This document shows positions 32,216-40,867 of a stretch of DNA of 64,000 nt, in pieces (position 1 is the first letter of the stretch; every line of letters starts with the position of its first letter). A program made the position numbers and the translations under genes. The notes beneath the pieces were generated by a model, which was not told the origin of the DNA, did no database searches, and saw only the letters and a list, made by a program, of their open reading frames with translations. Source of the stretch: Burkholderia ubonensis subsp. mesacidophila (lineage in GTDB: Bacteria; Pseudomonadota; Gammaproteobacteria; Burkholderiales; Burkholderiaceae); contig NZ_CP020737.1 in the NCBI RefSeq assembly GCF_002097715.1, positions 372,001-436,000 of the forward strand, written 5' to 3'.

Positions 32216-33352
32216 ATGAGCACGCTGACCTCCCGACCGGATTTCGCCGTGCTGGGCGGCGGCCTCGTCGGCCGCCTGATCGCGTGGCAGCTCGCGGGCG
32301 ACGGGCATCGCGTCGCGCTCTACGAGCGCGGCGGCCCTGACGGCGAGCAGTCGGCCGCGTGGATCGCGGCCGCGATGCTCGCGCCGCTCGCCGAGGCGGC
32401 CAGCGCGGAACTGCTGATCACCGAGCTGGGCGCGGCGTCGCTCGCGCGCTGGCCGCAGTGGCTCGCCGAGCTTCCCGAGCCGGTGTTCTTCCAGCACCAC
32501 GGCACGCTCGTCGTCTGGCATCACGCGGATCGCGCCGAGGCGCCGCTGTTCGAGCGGCGCGTGCGCGCGAACGCGCCGGCCGCGCTGCTCGACGGCGGTC
32601 TCGTCACGCTCGCCGGCGCGCAGGTCGATGCGGCCGAGCCGGCGCTCGCGGGCCGCTTCGCGCGCGGCCTGCTGCTGCCGCGCGAAGGCCAGCTCGACAA
32701 CCGCCAGGCGCTGCGCGCCATTGCCGCGGGCCTCGCGCAGCGCGGCGTCGCCACGCACTGGCACGTCGCGATCGATGCGCACAACCTGCCGGACGCCCAT
32801 TTCACGATCGACTGCCGCGGGCTCGGCGCGAAGCCGGTGCTGCCCGGGCTGCGCGGCATTCGCGGCGAGGTCGCGCGCGTGCATGCGCCCGGCATCGGCC
32901 TGACGCGGCCGGTGCGGCTGCTGCATCCGCGCTATCCGCTGTACATCGCGCCGAAACAGGACGACCTTTACGTGATCGGCGCGACCGAAGTGGAGGGCGA
33001 GGACATGTCGCCCGTCAGCGTGCGCTCCGCGCTGGAGCTGCTGAGCGCCGCGTTCTCCGTGCACCCGGCGTTCGGCGAGGCGCGCATTCTCGAACTGAAT
33101 TCGCAGTGCCGGCCGACGCTGCCCGACCATCGCCCGGCGCTGATCTGGGACGGCGCGGCGACGCTCGCCGTCAACGGCCTGTACCGGCACGGCTTCATGA
33201 TCGCGCCGGAGGTCGCGCACGCGGCGGTCGCGTTCGCCGAGGCGGCGCTGTCCGGCGCGGTGAGCGGCGCGGATGCGTTCGCCGCGTGGCGCGGCGCGGC
33301 GCGCTGGCCGGATCTCCTTCATCACCGCGACGCCGCGCGCCAGCCGGCCTGA
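32216..33352 (+). CDS. thiO: Glycine oxidase ThiO
   Basis: FAD-dependent amine oxidase of 378 aa that turns glycine into iminoglycine for thiazole synthesis. The Rossmann FAD motif is FAVLGGGLVGRLIAWQLAGD (9-28), followed by the second contact GGPDGEQSAAWIAAAMLAP. The DAO C-terminal region has YIAPKQDDLYVIGATEVEG, ELNSQCRPTLPDHRPAL and VNGLYRHGFMIAPEVA. The start at 32216 is preceded by GGGGAGAGCGTCCG. First gene after the TPP riboswitch, so under thiamine control with thiSGE. Confidence 0.93.
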   Translation: MSTLTSRPDFAVLGGGLVGRLIAWQLAGDGHRVALYERGGPDGEQSAAWIAAAMLAPLAEAASAELLITELGAASLARWPQWLAELPEPVFFQHHGTLVVWHHADRAEAPLFERRVRANAPAALLDGGLVTLAGAQVDAAEPALAGRFARGLLLPREGQLDNRQALRAIAAGLAQRGVATHWHVAIDAHNLPDAHFTIDCRGLGAKPVLPGLRGIRGEVARVHAPGIGLTRPVRLLHPRYPLYIAPKQDDLYVIGATEVEGEDMSPVSVRSALELLSAAFSVHPAFGEARILELNSQCRPTLPDHRPALIWDGAATLAVNGLYRHGFMIAPEVAHAAVAFAEAALSGAVSGADAFAAWRGAARWPDLLHHRDAARQPA

Positions 33353-33387
33353 CGCGCGTCACTCCCGTATTCGACGAAGCAAGCCAC

Positions 33388-33585
33388 ATGAATATCCAGA
33401 TCAATCAGCAGACCCTCACGCTGCCCGACGGCGCGACGGTCGCCGACGCGCTCGCCGCGTACGGCGCGCGGCCGCCGTTCGCGGTCGCGCTGAACGGCAC
33501 GTTCGTCGCGCGCACGCAGCATGCGGCGCGCGCACTCGCGGCGGGCGACAAGCTCGACGTCGTGCACCCCGTCGCGGGCGGCTGA
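33388..33585 (+). CDS. thiS: Sulfur carrier protein ThiS
   Basis: 65-aa ubiquitin-like sulfur carrier. It starts MNIQINQQTLTLPDGATVAD and ends in the obligatory Gly-Gly (VHPVAGG) whose C-terminus is made a thiocarboxylate. The central VALNGTFVARTQH is the ThiS beta-grasp core. It lies between thiO and thiG, the usual order. Confidence 0.95.
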   Translation: MNIQINQQTLTLPDGATVADALAAYGARPPFAVALNGTFVARTQHAARALAAGDKLDVVHPVAGG

Positions 33586-33624
33586 ACGCCGCCGGTGCGT
33601 CCCCGACCTTTCCAGGAACACGAG

Positions 33625-34440
33625 ATGACGTCCCTCCCTTCCGCCGATGCGCTGACGCTGTACGGCGTAACCTTCGCAAGCCGCGTGCTGCTCGGCACGT
33701 CGCGCTATCCGTCGCTGCAGTCGCTGTCCGATTCGATCGCGGCCGCGCAGCCCGGCCTCGTGACGGTCGCGCTGCGCCGCCAGATGAGCGGCGGCACCGC
33801 CGAAGCCGGCTTCTTCGACCTGCTCAAGCGCCACGCGGTGCCGCTGTTGCCGAACACGGCCGGCTGCCAGACCGTCGCCGAGGCGGTGACGACCGCGCAC
33901 ATGGCGCGCGAAGTGTTCGAGACCGACTGGATCAAGCTCGAACTGATCGGCGACGACTACACGCTGCAGCCCGACCCGGTCGGCCTGATCGAGGCCGCCG
34001 CGCAGCTGGTCAAGGACGGCTTCAAGGTGCTGCCGTACTGCACCGAGGACCTGGTGATCGGCCGGCGCCTGCTCGACGTGGGCTGCGAGGCGCTGATGCC
34101 GTGGGGCGCGCCGATCGGCACCGGCAAGGGCGTCGTGAACCCGTACGGGCTGCGCGTGCTGCGCGAGCGGCTGCCGGACGTGCCGCTGATCGTCGACGCG
34201 GGGCTCGGCGTGCCGTCGCACGCGTGCCAGGTGATGGAGTGGGGCTTCGACGGCGTGCTGCTCAACACCGCGGTGTCGCAGGCGACCCATCCGGAAATCA
34301 TGGCGCGCGCGTTCGCGCAGGGCGTCGCCGCCGGCCGCGCCGCGTATCTCGCGGGGCCGATGGATGCGCGCGAAACCGCGCACGCGAGCACGCCGGTCGT
34401 TGGCATGCCGTTCTGGCACCAGGACGGAGGCGGCGCGTGA
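33625..34440 (+). CDS. thiG: Thiazole synthase ThiG
   Basis: 271-aa TIM-barrel enzyme that joins deoxyxylulose-5-phosphate, iminoglycine and ThiS sulfur into the thiazole phosphate. Visible family blocks are SRVLLGTSRYPS, TVALRRQM, LLPNTAGCQTVAEAV, and WIKLELIGDDYTLQPDP with the Schiff-base lysine. LPYCTEDLVIGRRLLDVGC, MPWGAPIGTGKGVVNP and IVDAGLGVPSHACQVMEWG complete the barrel. Its stop overlaps the thiE GTG start. Confidence 0.96.
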   Translation: MTSLPSADALTLYGVTFASRVLLGTSRYPSLQSLSDSIAAAQPGLVTVALRRQMSGGTAEAGFFDLLKRHAVPLLPNTAGCQTVAEAVTTAHMAREVFETDWIKLELIGDDYTLQPDPVGLIEAAAQLVKDGFKVLPYCTEDLVIGRRLLDVGCEALMPWGAPIGTGKGVVNPYGLRVLRERLPDVPLIVDAGLGVPSHACQVMEWGFDGVLLNTAVSQATHPEIMARAFAQGVAAGRAAYLAGPMDARETAHASTPVVGMPFWHQDGGGA

Positions 34441-35543
34441 GCGCGGGGCTGGCCGCCGCATTCTGGCCGCCCGCGGACGAGCTGACGGAGGCCGCCGAGC
34501 GGATTCGCGCGCGGCTCGGCGAGTGGCCGCGCGGTGCGGCGTCGTGGCGGCTGTGCGTCGCGCCGCCCGACCTGCCGGGCGACGGCGATCTGCTGATCGT
34601 GTCGGAAGGCGACCATGCGGCGCGCGCGCTGGCGTCGGCTGCGTCGCGGCCGGGATCGTCCGGCGTGACGGTCGTCGAGTACGGCGAGCGCCGCGCGGTG
34701 CTGCACCGCGCGGGCGAGCGCGTCGCGCTCGACGCCGCGCACCCGCTCGCGGACGACTGGATGCCCGCGTTCGCCGCGTTCCTCGATTGCGGCTTCGCGC
34801 CGCCCGACGCGCTGGTGCTCGCGCTCGCGTGGCGCGACGGCGACGAGGCCGCTGCAGACGCATGGCCGGTGGACCCCGCGCGGTTTCCGCGCGTCGCCGG
34901 GCTGCCGCCCGCGCCCGAGCCGGCCTTTGCGCCGTGTCCCGCGCGGCTCGGCCTGTATCCGGTCGTGCCGAGCGCGGAATGGGTCGAGCGGGTGCTGGGC
35001 TGCGGCGTGCTGACCGTGCAGCTGCGCGTGAAGGGTGCCGCGCCGGACCTGCTGCGCGCGGAAATCGAGCGCGCGGTCGCGGCGGGGCGCCGCTATCCGG
35101 ACGCGCGCGTGTTCATCAACGACTACTGGCAGATTGCCGCGGACGCCGGGGCATACGGCGTGCATCTGGGCCAGGAGGATCTCGAGACGGCCGACCTCGC
35201 GGCGATCGCGCGCGTGGGCCTGCGGCTCGGACTATCGAGTCACGGGTATTACGAAATGCTGCGCGCGCTGCATGTGCGCCCGAGCTATCTCGCGCTCGGG
35301 CCGGTGTTCGCGACCACGACCAAGGCGGTTGCCGCGCCGCCGCAGGGGCTCGCCCGGATCGCCCGCTACGCGCGCTTCGCGGGCGCGCGGGCGCCGCTCG
35401 TCGCGATCGGCGGGATCGGGCCGGACACGCTACCGGCCGTGCTGGCGACGGGCGTCGGCAGTGTCGCGGTGGTCAGCGCGGTGACGGGGGCCGCGGACTA
35501 TCGAGCAAGGATTATTGCGTTGCAGCAAATGTTTCCCGGATAA
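34437..35543 (+). CDS. thiE: Thiamine-phosphate synthase ThiE with a large N-terminal extension
   Basis: 368 aa, against about 210 for a plain ThiE. The synthase domain is residues about 165-368: RLGLYPVVPSAEWVERVLG, TVQLRVKGA, VFINDYWQIAADAGAYGVHL and GQEDLETADL. It continues GLSSHGYYEM, YLALGPVFATTTKAVA and LVAIGGIGPDTLPAVLATG, covering the pyrophosphate and HMP sites. The first 160 residues are a separate region; LADDWMPAFAAFLDCGFAPPDA and LVLALAWRDGDEAAADAWPV recall the C-terminal end of an HMP-P kinase (ThiD) but without a visible kinase active site. The start is GTG, overlapping thiG by four bases. It couples thiazole and pyrimidine to thiamine phosphate. Confidence 0.9.
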   Translation: MSAGLAAAFWPPADELTEAAERIRARLGEWPRGAASWRLCVAPPDLPGDGDLLIVSEGDHAARALASAASRPGSSGVTVVEYGERRAVLHRAGERVALDAAHPLADDWMPAFAAFLDCGFAPPDALVLALAWRDGDEAAADAWPVDPARFPRVAGLPPAPEPAFAPCPARLGLYPVVPSAEWVERVLGCGVLTVQLRVKGAAPDLLRAEIERAVAAGRRYPDARVFINDYWQIAADAGAYGVHLGQEDLETADLAAIARVGLRLGLSSHGYYEMLRALHVRPSYLALGPVFATTTKAVAAPPQGLARIARYARFAGARAPLVAIGGIGPDTLPAVLATGVGSVAVVSAVTGAADYRARIIALQQMFPG

Positions 35544-35580
35544 TTTGACATTCATTGACCGGAAGGCCGAGGGCGACGTC

Positions 35581-35610
35581 ACGACATCATTCCGATGCAG
35601 GCCCTATAAT
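35581..35610 (+). promoter_or_regulatory. Candidate sigma-70 promoter of the mla operon
   Basis: Perfect -10 TATAAT (35605-35610) with ACGACA (35581-35586; 4 of 6 to TTGACA) 18 bases upstream. It lies 33 bp before the mlaF GTG and after the thiE stop. Confidence 0.55.
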
Positions 35611-35642
35611 TCGGCGTTCTGCGTATAAGGAATGTCAGCTCC

Positions 35643-36467
35643 GTGAGCGCCCCCACCACCTCCGAGACCCTGCTGGAACTCCGCGACGTCGACTTCGGCT
35701 ACGGCGACCGCCTTGTCCTGTCGAACCTGAATCTGCGCTTCGCGCGCGGGCAGGTGGTTGCGGTCATGGGCGGCTCGGGCTGCGGCAAGACCACCGTGCT
35801 GCGCCTGATCGGCGGGCTCGTGCGTGCGCGCCGCGGCCAGGTGCTGTTCGACGGCGCCGACGTCGGCGCGCAGACGCGCGACGGCCTGTACGCGCTGCGC
35901 CGCAAGATGGGCATGCTGTTCCAGTTCGGTGCGCTGTTCACCGACATGTCGGTGTTCGAGAACGTCGCGTTCGCGCTGCGCGAACATACCGACCTGCCCG
36001 AGGAGCTGATCCGCGATCTGGTGCTGATGAAGCTCAACGCGGTGGGGCTGCGCGGCGCGCGCGACCTGATGCCGTCCGAGGTGTCGGGCGGCATGGCGCG
36101 GCGCATCGCGCTCGCGCGGGCGATCGCGCTCGATCCGCAGCTGATCATGTACGACGAGCCGTTCGCGGGCCTCGACCCGATCTCGCTCGGCATCACCGCG
36201 AACCTGATCCGCACACTGAACCACGCGCTCGGCGCGACCTCGATCCTCGTCACGCACGATGTGCCGGAGTCGTTCGCGATCGCCGACTACGTGTACTTCC
36301 TGGCCAACGGCGGCGTGCTCGCGCAGGGCACCCCCGACGAGCTGCGCGCGTCGACCGATCCGAGCGTGCGCCAGTTCATCGACGGCGCGCCGGACGGCCC
36401 GTTCAAATTTCATTACACGAGCCCGCCGCTCGGCGCGGACTTCGGGCTCGGCGGAGGGCGCGCATGA
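35643..36467 (+). CDS. mlaF: Phospholipid transport ABC ATPase MlaF
   Basis: Cytoplasmic ATPase of the Mla inner-membrane complex that moves phospholipids between membranes. 274 aa. Walker A is [12 protein letters not shown] (about 40-51), Q-loop [14 protein letters not shown], signature [17 protein letters not shown], Walker [16 protein letters not shown], switch His [11 protein letters not shown]. The GTG start follows AAGGAATGTCAGCTCC. First of mlaFEDACB; it overlaps mlaE by four bases. Confidence 0.95.
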   Translation: MSAPTTSETLLELRDVDFGYGDRLVLSNLNLRFARGQVVAVMGGSGCGKTTVLRLIGGLVRARRGQVLFDGADVGAQTRDGLYALRRKMGMLFQFGALFTDMSVFENVAFALREHTDLPEELIRDLVLMKLNAVGLRGARDLMPSEVSGGMARRIALARAIALDPQLIMYDEPFAGLDPISLGITANLIRTLNHALGATSILVTHDVPESFAIADYVYFLANGGVLAQGTPDELRASTDPSVRQFIDGAPDGPFKFHYTSPPLGADFGLGGGRA

Positions 36468-37231
36468 TCAGCGCGATCGGAAGTTTCGTCAACGGCAGCC
36501 TCGTGCGCGCCGGCTATGGCGCCCGCATGTTCGTGCGGCTCGTGCTGGAATTCTTCCCGCTGCTGCGCCGGCCGCGGCTCGTCACGAAGCAGATTCACTT
36601 CCTCGGCAACTACTCGTTCGTGATCATCGCGGTGTCGGGCCTGTTCGTCGGCTTCGTGCTCGGCCTGCAGGGCTACTACACGCTGAATCGCTACGGGTCC
36701 GAGCAGGCGCTCGGCCTGCTCGTCGCGCTGTCGCTCGTGCGCGAGCTCGGCCCGGTCGTCACGGCGCTGCTGTTCGCGGGCCGCGCGGGCACGTCGCTGA
36801 CCGCCGAGATCGGCCTGATGAAGGCCGGCGAGCAGCTCACCGCGCTCGAGATGATGGCGGTCGATCCGATCAAGACGGTGATCGCGCCGCGCATGTGGGG
36901 CGGGATCATCGCGATGCCGCTCCTCGCGGCGATCTTCAATGCGGTCGGCGTGCTCGGCGGCTACGTCGTCGGCGTGATCCTGATCGGCGTCGATTCGGGC
37001 GCGTTCTGGTCGCAGATGCAGGGCGGCGTGCAGGTCTGGGCCGACGTCGGCAACGGCGTGCTGAAGAGCATCGTGTTCGGGTTCGCCGTGACCTTCATTG
37101 CACTGTTTCAAGGGTACGAGGCGAAGCCGACGCCCGAGGGCGTGTCCCGCGCGACCACCAAGACGGTCGTGTTCGCGTCGCTCGCCGTACTCGGCCTCGA
37201 TTTCCTGCTGACCGCGCTGATGTTCAGCTAA
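36464..37231 (+). CDS. mlaE: Phospholipid transport permease MlaE
   Basis: 255-aa inner-membrane permease of the MlaE/TTG2 family with about five helices. Family marks are [60 protein letters not shown] and [20 protein letters not shown]. It overlaps mlaF at its start and precedes mlaD by 24 bp. Confidence 0.96.
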   Translation: MISAIGSFVNGSLVRAGYGARMFVRLVLEFFPLLRRPRLVTKQIHFLGNYSFVIIAVSGLFVGFVLGLQGYYTLNRYGSEQALGLLVALSLVRELGPVVTALLFAGRAGTSLTAEIGLMKAGEQLTALEMMAVDPIKTVIAPRMWGGIIAMPLLAAIFNAVGVLGGYVVGVILIGVDSGAFWSQMQGGVQVWADVGNGVLKSIVFGFAVTFIALFQGYEAKPTPEGVSRATTKTVVFASLAVLGLDFLLTALMFS

Positions 37232-37255
37232 GCCTCAGCCAAGCCATATTTTGGG

Positions 37256-37783
37256 ATGACGATGAAAAAGACTGCTCTCGACTTCTGGGTCGGCCTGTTC
37301 GTGGTGGTGGGCTTCCTTGCGGTGCTGTTCCTTGCGCTGAAGGTCGGCAACATGAGCTCGCTGTCGTTTCAGCCGACCTACTCGGTGAAGATGAAATTCG
37401 ACAACATCGGCGGGCTGAAGCCGCGCGCCGCCGTGAAGAGCGCGGGCGTCGTGGTCGGCCGCGTGAAGGCGATCGGCTTCGACACGAACACGTACCAGGC
37501 GCTCGTGACGATCGATCTCGACAAGCAATACCAGTTCCCGAAGGACTCGTCCGCGAAGATCCTGACGTCGGGCCTGCTCGGCGAGCAGTACGTCGGCCTC
37601 GAGCCGGGCGGCGATTCCGAGATGCTGAAGGCGGGCGACACGATCTCGATGACGCAGTCGGCGATCGTGCTCGAGAACCTGATCGGCCAGTTCCTGTACA
37701 GCAAGGCGGCGGACGCCGGCGGTGCGAAACCGGCCTCCGGCGCGCCTGCCGCGACGGCGCCCGCCGCATCCGGCGCCCAATAA
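37256..37783 (+). CDS. mlaD: Phospholipid-binding MCE-domain protein MlaD
   Basis: 175-aa inner-membrane-anchored MCE protein; the hexamer forms the lipid channel above MlaE. One N-terminal helix (about 10-27, FWVGLFVVVGFLAVLFLAL) precedes the MCE domain (about 40-118, SVKMKFDNIGGLKPRAAVKS and ILTSGLLGEQYVGLEPGGDS). The tail ends in an Ala/Pro-rich stretch. A second ATG six bases downstream (37262) is an equally good start. Confidence 0.94.
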   Translation: MTMKKTALDFWVGLFVVVGFLAVLFLALKVGNMSSLSFQPTYSVKMKFDNIGGLKPRAAVKSAGVVVGRVKAIGFDTNTYQALVTIDLDKQYQFPKDSSAKILTSGLLGEQYVGLEPGGDSEMLKAGDTISMTQSAIVLENLIGQFLYSKAADAGGAKPASGAPAATAPAASGAQ

Positions 37784-37816
37784 CCACACGAGAGATCAAG
37801 AAGAGGGGAAACGAAC

Positions 37817-38743
37817 ATGCAGACGATTCGGATCAGGCACGCCGCGCTTGCGGTGGCTGCGGTAGCCGCGCTGAGCGGCTGCGCCACCGTGCAGACGCCG
37901 ACCAAGGGCGACCCGCTCGAGGGTTTCAACCGGACGATGTACAAGTTCAACGACACCGTCGACACCTATGCGCTGAAGCCGGTCGCGCAGGGCTATCAGT
38001 ACGTGGTGCCGCAGCCGGTGCGCGACAGCGTGACGAACTTCTTCTCGAACATCGGTGACGTCTACATCGCCGCGAACAACCTCGTGCAGTTGCGGATCGC
38101 CGACGGTGTCGGCGACATCATGCGCGTCGTGATCAACACGGTGTTCGGTGTCGGCGGCCTGTTCGACGTCGCGACGATCGCGAAGCTGCCGAAGCACACG
38201 GCCGATTTCGGCGTGACGATGGGCCGCTACGGCATGCCGGCGGGCCCGTACCTGGTGCTGCCGCTGCTCGGCCCGAGCACGGTGCGCGACGCGGCGGGCC
38301 TCGGCGTCGACTATCTCGGCAATCCGCTCACCTACGTGAAGCCGGACGGCCTGAGCTACGGCCTCTTCGGCGTGAACCTCGTGAACACGCGCGCGAACCT
38401 GCTCGGCGCGGGCGACGTGCTGTCAGCGGCGGCGATCGACAAGTATTCGTTCGTGCGCAACGCGTACCTGCAGCGGCGCCAGATGCTGATCAGCAACGCG
38501 CGCGGCGAAGCGGGTGCATCGTCGGACAGCGAAGCGCTGCCGAAGTACGACCTGCCGGACGACGGTGCGGCGGCGCCGGCCGCTGCGTCCGCGCCGACGG
38601 GGGCATCCGGTGCGGTCGCACCGGCGCCGGGGTCGGAAGCGGCCGGTTCGCCGAATCCGGCCAGCGCAACGAACGTGCCGGCGATGCAGGTGACGCCGCC
38701 GGCGCCCGGCGGGCTGCGCATCCCGAGCATCCGGCTGCATTGA
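37817..38743 (+). CDS. mlaA: MlaA (VacJ) outer-membrane lipoprotein
   Basis: 308-aa lipoprotein that removes misplaced phospholipids from the outer leaflet of the outer membrane and passes them to MlaC. Signal peptide with lipobox LSGC (cysteine near residue 22). The VacJ domain follows: DPLEGFNRTMYKFNDTVDTY, ALKPVAQGYQYVVPQPVRD, FFSNIGDVYIAANNLVQ and FGVTMGRYGMPAGPYLVLPL. From about residue 230 there is a low-complexity Ala/Pro/Gly tail that most MlaA proteins lack. In E. coli the gene is unlinked; here it sits between mlaD and mlaC, the arrangement known in Burkholderia. Confidence 0.95.
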   Translation: MQTIRIRHAALAVAAVAALSGCATVQTPTKGDPLEGFNRTMYKFNDTVDTYALKPVAQGYQYVVPQPVRDSVTNFFSNIGDVYIAANNLVQLRIADGVGDIMRVVINTVFGVGGLFDVATIAKLPKHTADFGVTMGRYGMPAGPYLVLPLLGPSTVRDAAGLGVDYLGNPLTYVKPDGLSYGLFGVNLVNTRANLLGAGDVLSAAAIDKYSFVRNAYLQRRQMLISNARGEAGASSDSEALPKYDLPDDGAAAPAAASAPTGASGAVAPAPGSEAAGSPNPASATNVPAMQVTPPAPGGLRIPSIRLH

Positions 38744-38855
38744 TCGGACTTACACTCGTTACAGCCGGAAACGATTATGCCGGTGGCGCACGCGAACTTG
38801 CGCGTAAGCTACCGGCTCCAACCTCCGCATCGACTCATTCATGCAGGTCAATATT

Positions 38856-39485
38856 ATGAAGAAACTGTTCCTGATTCCGGTTTTCGCTGTGCTGTTCTCG
38901 TTTGGCGCCGCAGCCCACGCGGAAGTCGACCAGTCGAATCCGCAGGCGCTGATCAAGACGGCGACGCAGCAGGTGCTCGACGAAGTGAAGCAGCAGACGA
39001 TCAAGCAGGGCGACACGAACCGCATCATCACGATCGTCAACAAGGACATCCTGCCGTACACCGATTTCCGCCGCACCACGCAGCTCGCGATGGGCCGCCA
39101 CTGGCGCGAGGCGTCGCAGGCGCAGCAGCAGCAGGTGCAGGAGCAGTTCAAGCTGCTGCTGATCCGCACGTACTCGGGCGCGATCGCGCAGCTGAAGCCG
39201 GACCAGCAGATCCAGTACCCGCCGTTCCGCGCGAGCCCGGAAGACACCGACGTCGTGGTCAAGACGGTCGCGATGAACAACGGCCAGCCGGTCCAGATCG
39301 ACTACCGCCTGTACAAGACGCAGCAGGGCTGGCGGGTGTATGACCTGAACGTGCTCGGCGCGTGGCTGATCCAGACGTACCAGCAGCAGTTCAACGAGAA
39401 GATCCAGCAAAGCGGTGTGGACGGCCTGATCCAGTTCCTGTCGCAGCGCAACCAGGAGCTTGCCGCCGGCAAGCAGGCGTCGTGA
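38856..39485 (+). CDS. mlaC: Periplasmic phospholipid shuttle MlaC
   Basis: 209-aa periplasmic lipid carrier (Tol_Tol_Ttg2 family). The start at 38856 begins a Sec signal peptide (MKKLFLIPVFAVLFSFGAA, cut after AHA). The mature part includes NPQALIKTATQQVLDEVKQQ, ILPYTDFRRTTQLAMGRHWR and VYDLNVLGAWLIQTYQQQFN. Its stop overlaps the mlaB start. Confidence 0.95.
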   Translation: MKKLFLIPVFAVLFSFGAAAHAEVDQSNPQALIKTATQQVLDEVKQQTIKQGDTNRIITIVNKDILPYTDFRRTTQLAMGRHWREASQAQQQQVQEQFKLLLIRTYSGAIAQLKPDQQIQYPPFRASPEDTDVVVKTVAMNNGQPVQIDYRLYKTQQGWRVYDLNVLGAWLIQTYQQQFNEKIQQSGVDGLIQFLSQRNQELAAGKQAS

Positions 39486-39751
39486 GCGGCTTCGCAGCCG
39501 GTTCCACGCTGACCCACGCGAGCGCGAAGGCCGCGCTCGCGGCGGGGCTCGCGCAGATCGGCGCGGGCGCCACCACCGTCGATTGCGCGGCGCTCGCGGA
39601 ATTCGACTCGTCCGCGCTCGCCGTGCTGCTCGCATGGCAGCGCGCCGCGCAGGCGCGCGGCGCCCGCCTCGACATCCTCAATTTCCCTCCGAAGCTCGCC
39701 AGCCTCGCGCAGGCATACGGCGTCGACGCGCTCATCAACGGGCGACATTGA
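39482..39751 (+). CDS. mlaB: STAS-domain protein MlaB
   Basis: 89-aa cytoplasmic STAS protein that stabilises MlaF. The start is GTG, overlapping mlaC (GTGA). The core TTVDCAALAEFDSSALAVLL carries the STAS Asp-Ser-Ser element (about 40-46), followed by LAWQRAAQARGARLDILNFP. Short but complete for MlaB. The 190 bp to the next gene include a -10-like TATAAT (39838-39843) without a clear -35. Confidence 0.9.
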   Translation: MSGFAAGSTLTHASAKAALAAGLAQIGAGATTVDCAALAEFDSSALAVLLAWQRAAQARGARLDILNFPPKLASLAQAYGVDALINGRH

Positions 39752-39940
39752 CCCTGTCCGACTGAACGCCGGCCCCCGCGGGGCGCCGGCTGCCTGATGG
39801 CCGTCCCCAATGGCCGTCCCGTCCCGCCGGTTTGCCCTATAATCAAGCGTTTTGCGGGGCTGCCGATCCGGCGTCGGGCCCCGTTTTCTTTCGCAGCAAG
39901 CACAGAATAGGCGTCGTGGCCGTTGCGCCGCGCACAGTCC

Positions 39941-40867
39941 ATGTCAGCCATAGAAATCCGTCACGTCAAGAAGCGCTACAAGTCGCTTCAGGCGCTCAAG
40001 GGCGTCAGCCTGTCGGTCGAGGAAGGCGAGTTTTTCGGTCTGCTCGGCCCGAACGGCGCAGGCAAGACCACGCTCATCAGCATCCTCGCCGGGCTCGCCC
40101 GGGCCGACGAAGGCAGCATCTCGGTGCGCGGCCATGACGTCGTCAAGGACTTCCGGGCCGCGCGCCGCGCGCTCGGCGTCGTGCCGCAGGAGCTGGTGTT
40201 CGATCCCTTCTTCACGGTGCGCGAGACGCTGCGGATCCAGTCCGGCTACTTCGGGCTGCGCCACAACGACGACTGGATCGACGAGGTGATGGCCAATCTC
40301 GACCTGACCGAGAAGGCCGACGCGAACATGCGCGCGCTGTCGGGCGGGATGAAACGCCGTGTGCTGGTCGCGCAGGCGCTTGTGCACCGGCCGCCCGTGA
40401 TCGTGCTCGACGAGCCGACCGCCGGCGTCGACGTCGAGCTGCGCCAGACGCTGTGGAAGTTCATCTCGCGGCTGAACCGCGAAGGCCACACGATCGTGCT
40501 GACCACCCACTACCTTGAGGAAGCCGAGTCGCTGTGCGATCGCATCGCGATGCTGCGCCGGGGCGAAGTGGTCGCGCTCGACCGCACCGACGCGCTGCTG
40601 CAGCGCTTCGCCGGCCTGCAGCTGTACCTGCGCCTCGCGCACGGCGCGCTGCCCGGCGAGCTGCGCGCGCTGGAAACCGACCCGGCCGCCCGCGCACCCG
40701 GCGAGCACCTGCTGCGGCTCGCGAGCTACGACGAGGTCGAACGCATCCTCGCGCAATGCCGCGCCGCCGGCTGCACGTTCGACGAGATCGAGGTCAGGAA
40801 GGCCGACCTCGAGGATGTGTTCGTCCAGGTGATGAACGGGGCCGAGGCGATCGAGGGGCTGGCATGA
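39941..40867 (+). CDS. ABC-2 type transporter ATP-binding protein
   Basis: 308-aa DrrA/NodI-type ATPase (E. coli YadG-like). Start at the ATG at 39941, giving MSAIEIRHVKKRYKSLQALK. Walker A is GPNGAGKTTLI, signature LSGGMKRRVLVAQAL, Walker B IVLDEPTAGVDVELR, switch His VLTTHYLEEAESL. The C-terminal regulatory part ends with DEIEVRKADLEDVFVQVMNG. It overlaps its permease by four bases. Substrate unknown; the position between mla and murA suggests envelope work but does not show it. Confidence 0.92.
   Translation: MSAIEIRHVKKRYKSLQALKGVSLSVEEGEFFGLLGPNGAGKTTLISILAGLARADEGSISVRGHDVVKDFRAARRALGVVPQELVFDPFFTVRETLRIQSGYFGLRHNDDWIDEVMANLDLTEKADANMRALSGGMKRRVLVAQALVHRPPVIVLDEPTAGVDVELRQTLWKFISRLNREGHTIVLTTHYLEEAESLCDRIAMLRRGEVVALDRTDALLQRFAGLQLYLRLAHGALPGELRALETDPAARAPGEHLLRLASYDEVERILAQCRAAGCTFDEIEVRKADLEDVFVQVMNGAEAIEGLA

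Noticed and set aside
35544..35560. TTGACA just after thiE as the -35 of the mla promoter
   Set aside because: It is about 55 bases before TATAAT, too far to pair with it.
39768..39795. Terminator after mlaB
   Set aside because: A GCCGGC-rich dyad is present but no T-run follows; not enough to claim it.
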